A DNA stretch of 22,916 nt from a virus: IMG/VR virus record IMGVR_UViG_3300011261_000081, positions 1 to 22,916 of that record, one strand, 5' to 3'. A model generated the notes under the pieces. That model was given only the letters and a program-made list of their open reading frames with translations. It made no database searches and was not told the origin of the DNA. The position numbers and the translations under genes are program-made. Shown in pieces: positions 22,752 to 22,916 of the stretch. How positions within the stretch are numbered: the first letter of the stretch is position 1; each line of letters opens with the position of its first letter.

Positions 22752-22916
22752 CTAGCCTATGGCCTGGCCCTCGGGAAGTTCATTCGCGAACTGGGGGGCG
22801 CCTGTGCGCCGCTCAATGGACTGCCGGCCCAACTTGTCGTGGCGGGACTCCCGGGTGTTCAATACACCCCCCTCGCCCTCCCCGCCCCGGCTCCAGGCGT
22901 CCATCTTGCGGAGCCA
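22752..22916 (-). CDS. 3' end of an unidentified gene (partial at window edge)
   Basis: The minus-strand frame is open from the right edge of the window to a TAG stop at 22754-22752, giving 54 residues of a protein whose start may lie outside. The visible part is charged and glycine-rich, with a Gly/Glu-rich stretch followed by RESRHDKLGRQSIERR, and ends in NELPEGQAIG. It has no recognisable domain, membrane segment or catalytic motif. Synteny is the main support: it reads in the same direction as the packaging genes and ends 44 bases before the next start codon. An in-frame ATG at residue 5 could make this a complete 50-residue gene, but no good ribosome-binding site precedes it. It may belong to a packaging or DNA-metabolism gene; I make no functional claim. 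Confidence 0.55.
   Translation of the reverse strand, partial: WLRKMDAWSRGGEGEGGVLNTRESRHDKLGRQSIERRTGAPQFANELPEGQAIG

Noticed and set aside
1-22916. CRISPR array, tRNA genes, insertion sequences, attachment sites
   Set aside because: No regularly spaced direct repeats, cloverleaf-like sequences, transposase motifs or integrase genes were found. Coding density on the minus strand leaves almost no room for them.

Overview
This window is a contiguous piece of a tailed-phage genome (free phage or prophage; nothing here decides which). Every supportable gene reads on the minus strand, so the region is transcribed from high to low coordinates. It is GC-rich and packed with genes, with only two gaps worth noting: about 170 bases between terL and the portal gene, and 56 bases after the major capsid gene. 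No tRNA, rRNA, CRISPR array, insertion sequence, integrase, lysis or replication gene was seen. The host cannot be named from the sequence.

Layout in transcription order. (1) 22916-20257, packaging block: the 3' end of an unidentified gene, a 145-residue helical protein (candidate small terminase), a GNAT-type acetyltransferase and the large terminase. (2) 20256-20082, non-coding control region: a terminator-like hairpin behind terL, a candidate promoter with an extended -10 element, and a long inverted repeat ending one base before the portal start codon. (3) 20081-16170, head block: portal, probable scaffold, major capsid protein, followed by a strong GC hairpin. (4) 16113-10900, neck and tail: head-tail adaptor, an unidentified 119-residue protein, a very large (1193-residue) nozzle or stabilisation-type tail protein, and a small Gly/Ala-rich protein. 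(5) 10910-5097, three further candidate internal virion (ejection) proteins of 307, 775 and 853 residues. (6) 5097-1, two tail fibre genes that share an N-terminal domain; the second runs off the left edge of the window and is open for 874 codons.

Portal, scaffold, capsid, adaptor, nozzle, four large or helical post-nozzle proteins and fibres is the layout of short-tailed (podovirus-like) phages. The order resembles T7, except that the terminase lies directly upstream of the portal. From the adaptor to the fibres nearly every junction is a stop/start overlap (TAGTG, TGATG, GTGA, TAATG), so that roughly 16 kb looks like one translationally coupled transcript. The capsid hairpin separates it from the highly expressed head genes.

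The gene content is that of an ordinary structural module. I do not see a new defence or other exotic system. The parts most worth a second look are the terL-portal control region, the acetyltransferase inside the terminase operon, the unassigned 119-residue neck gene, the enlarged nozzle protein with a calcium-loop-like motif, and the pair of fibres built on one anchoring domain.
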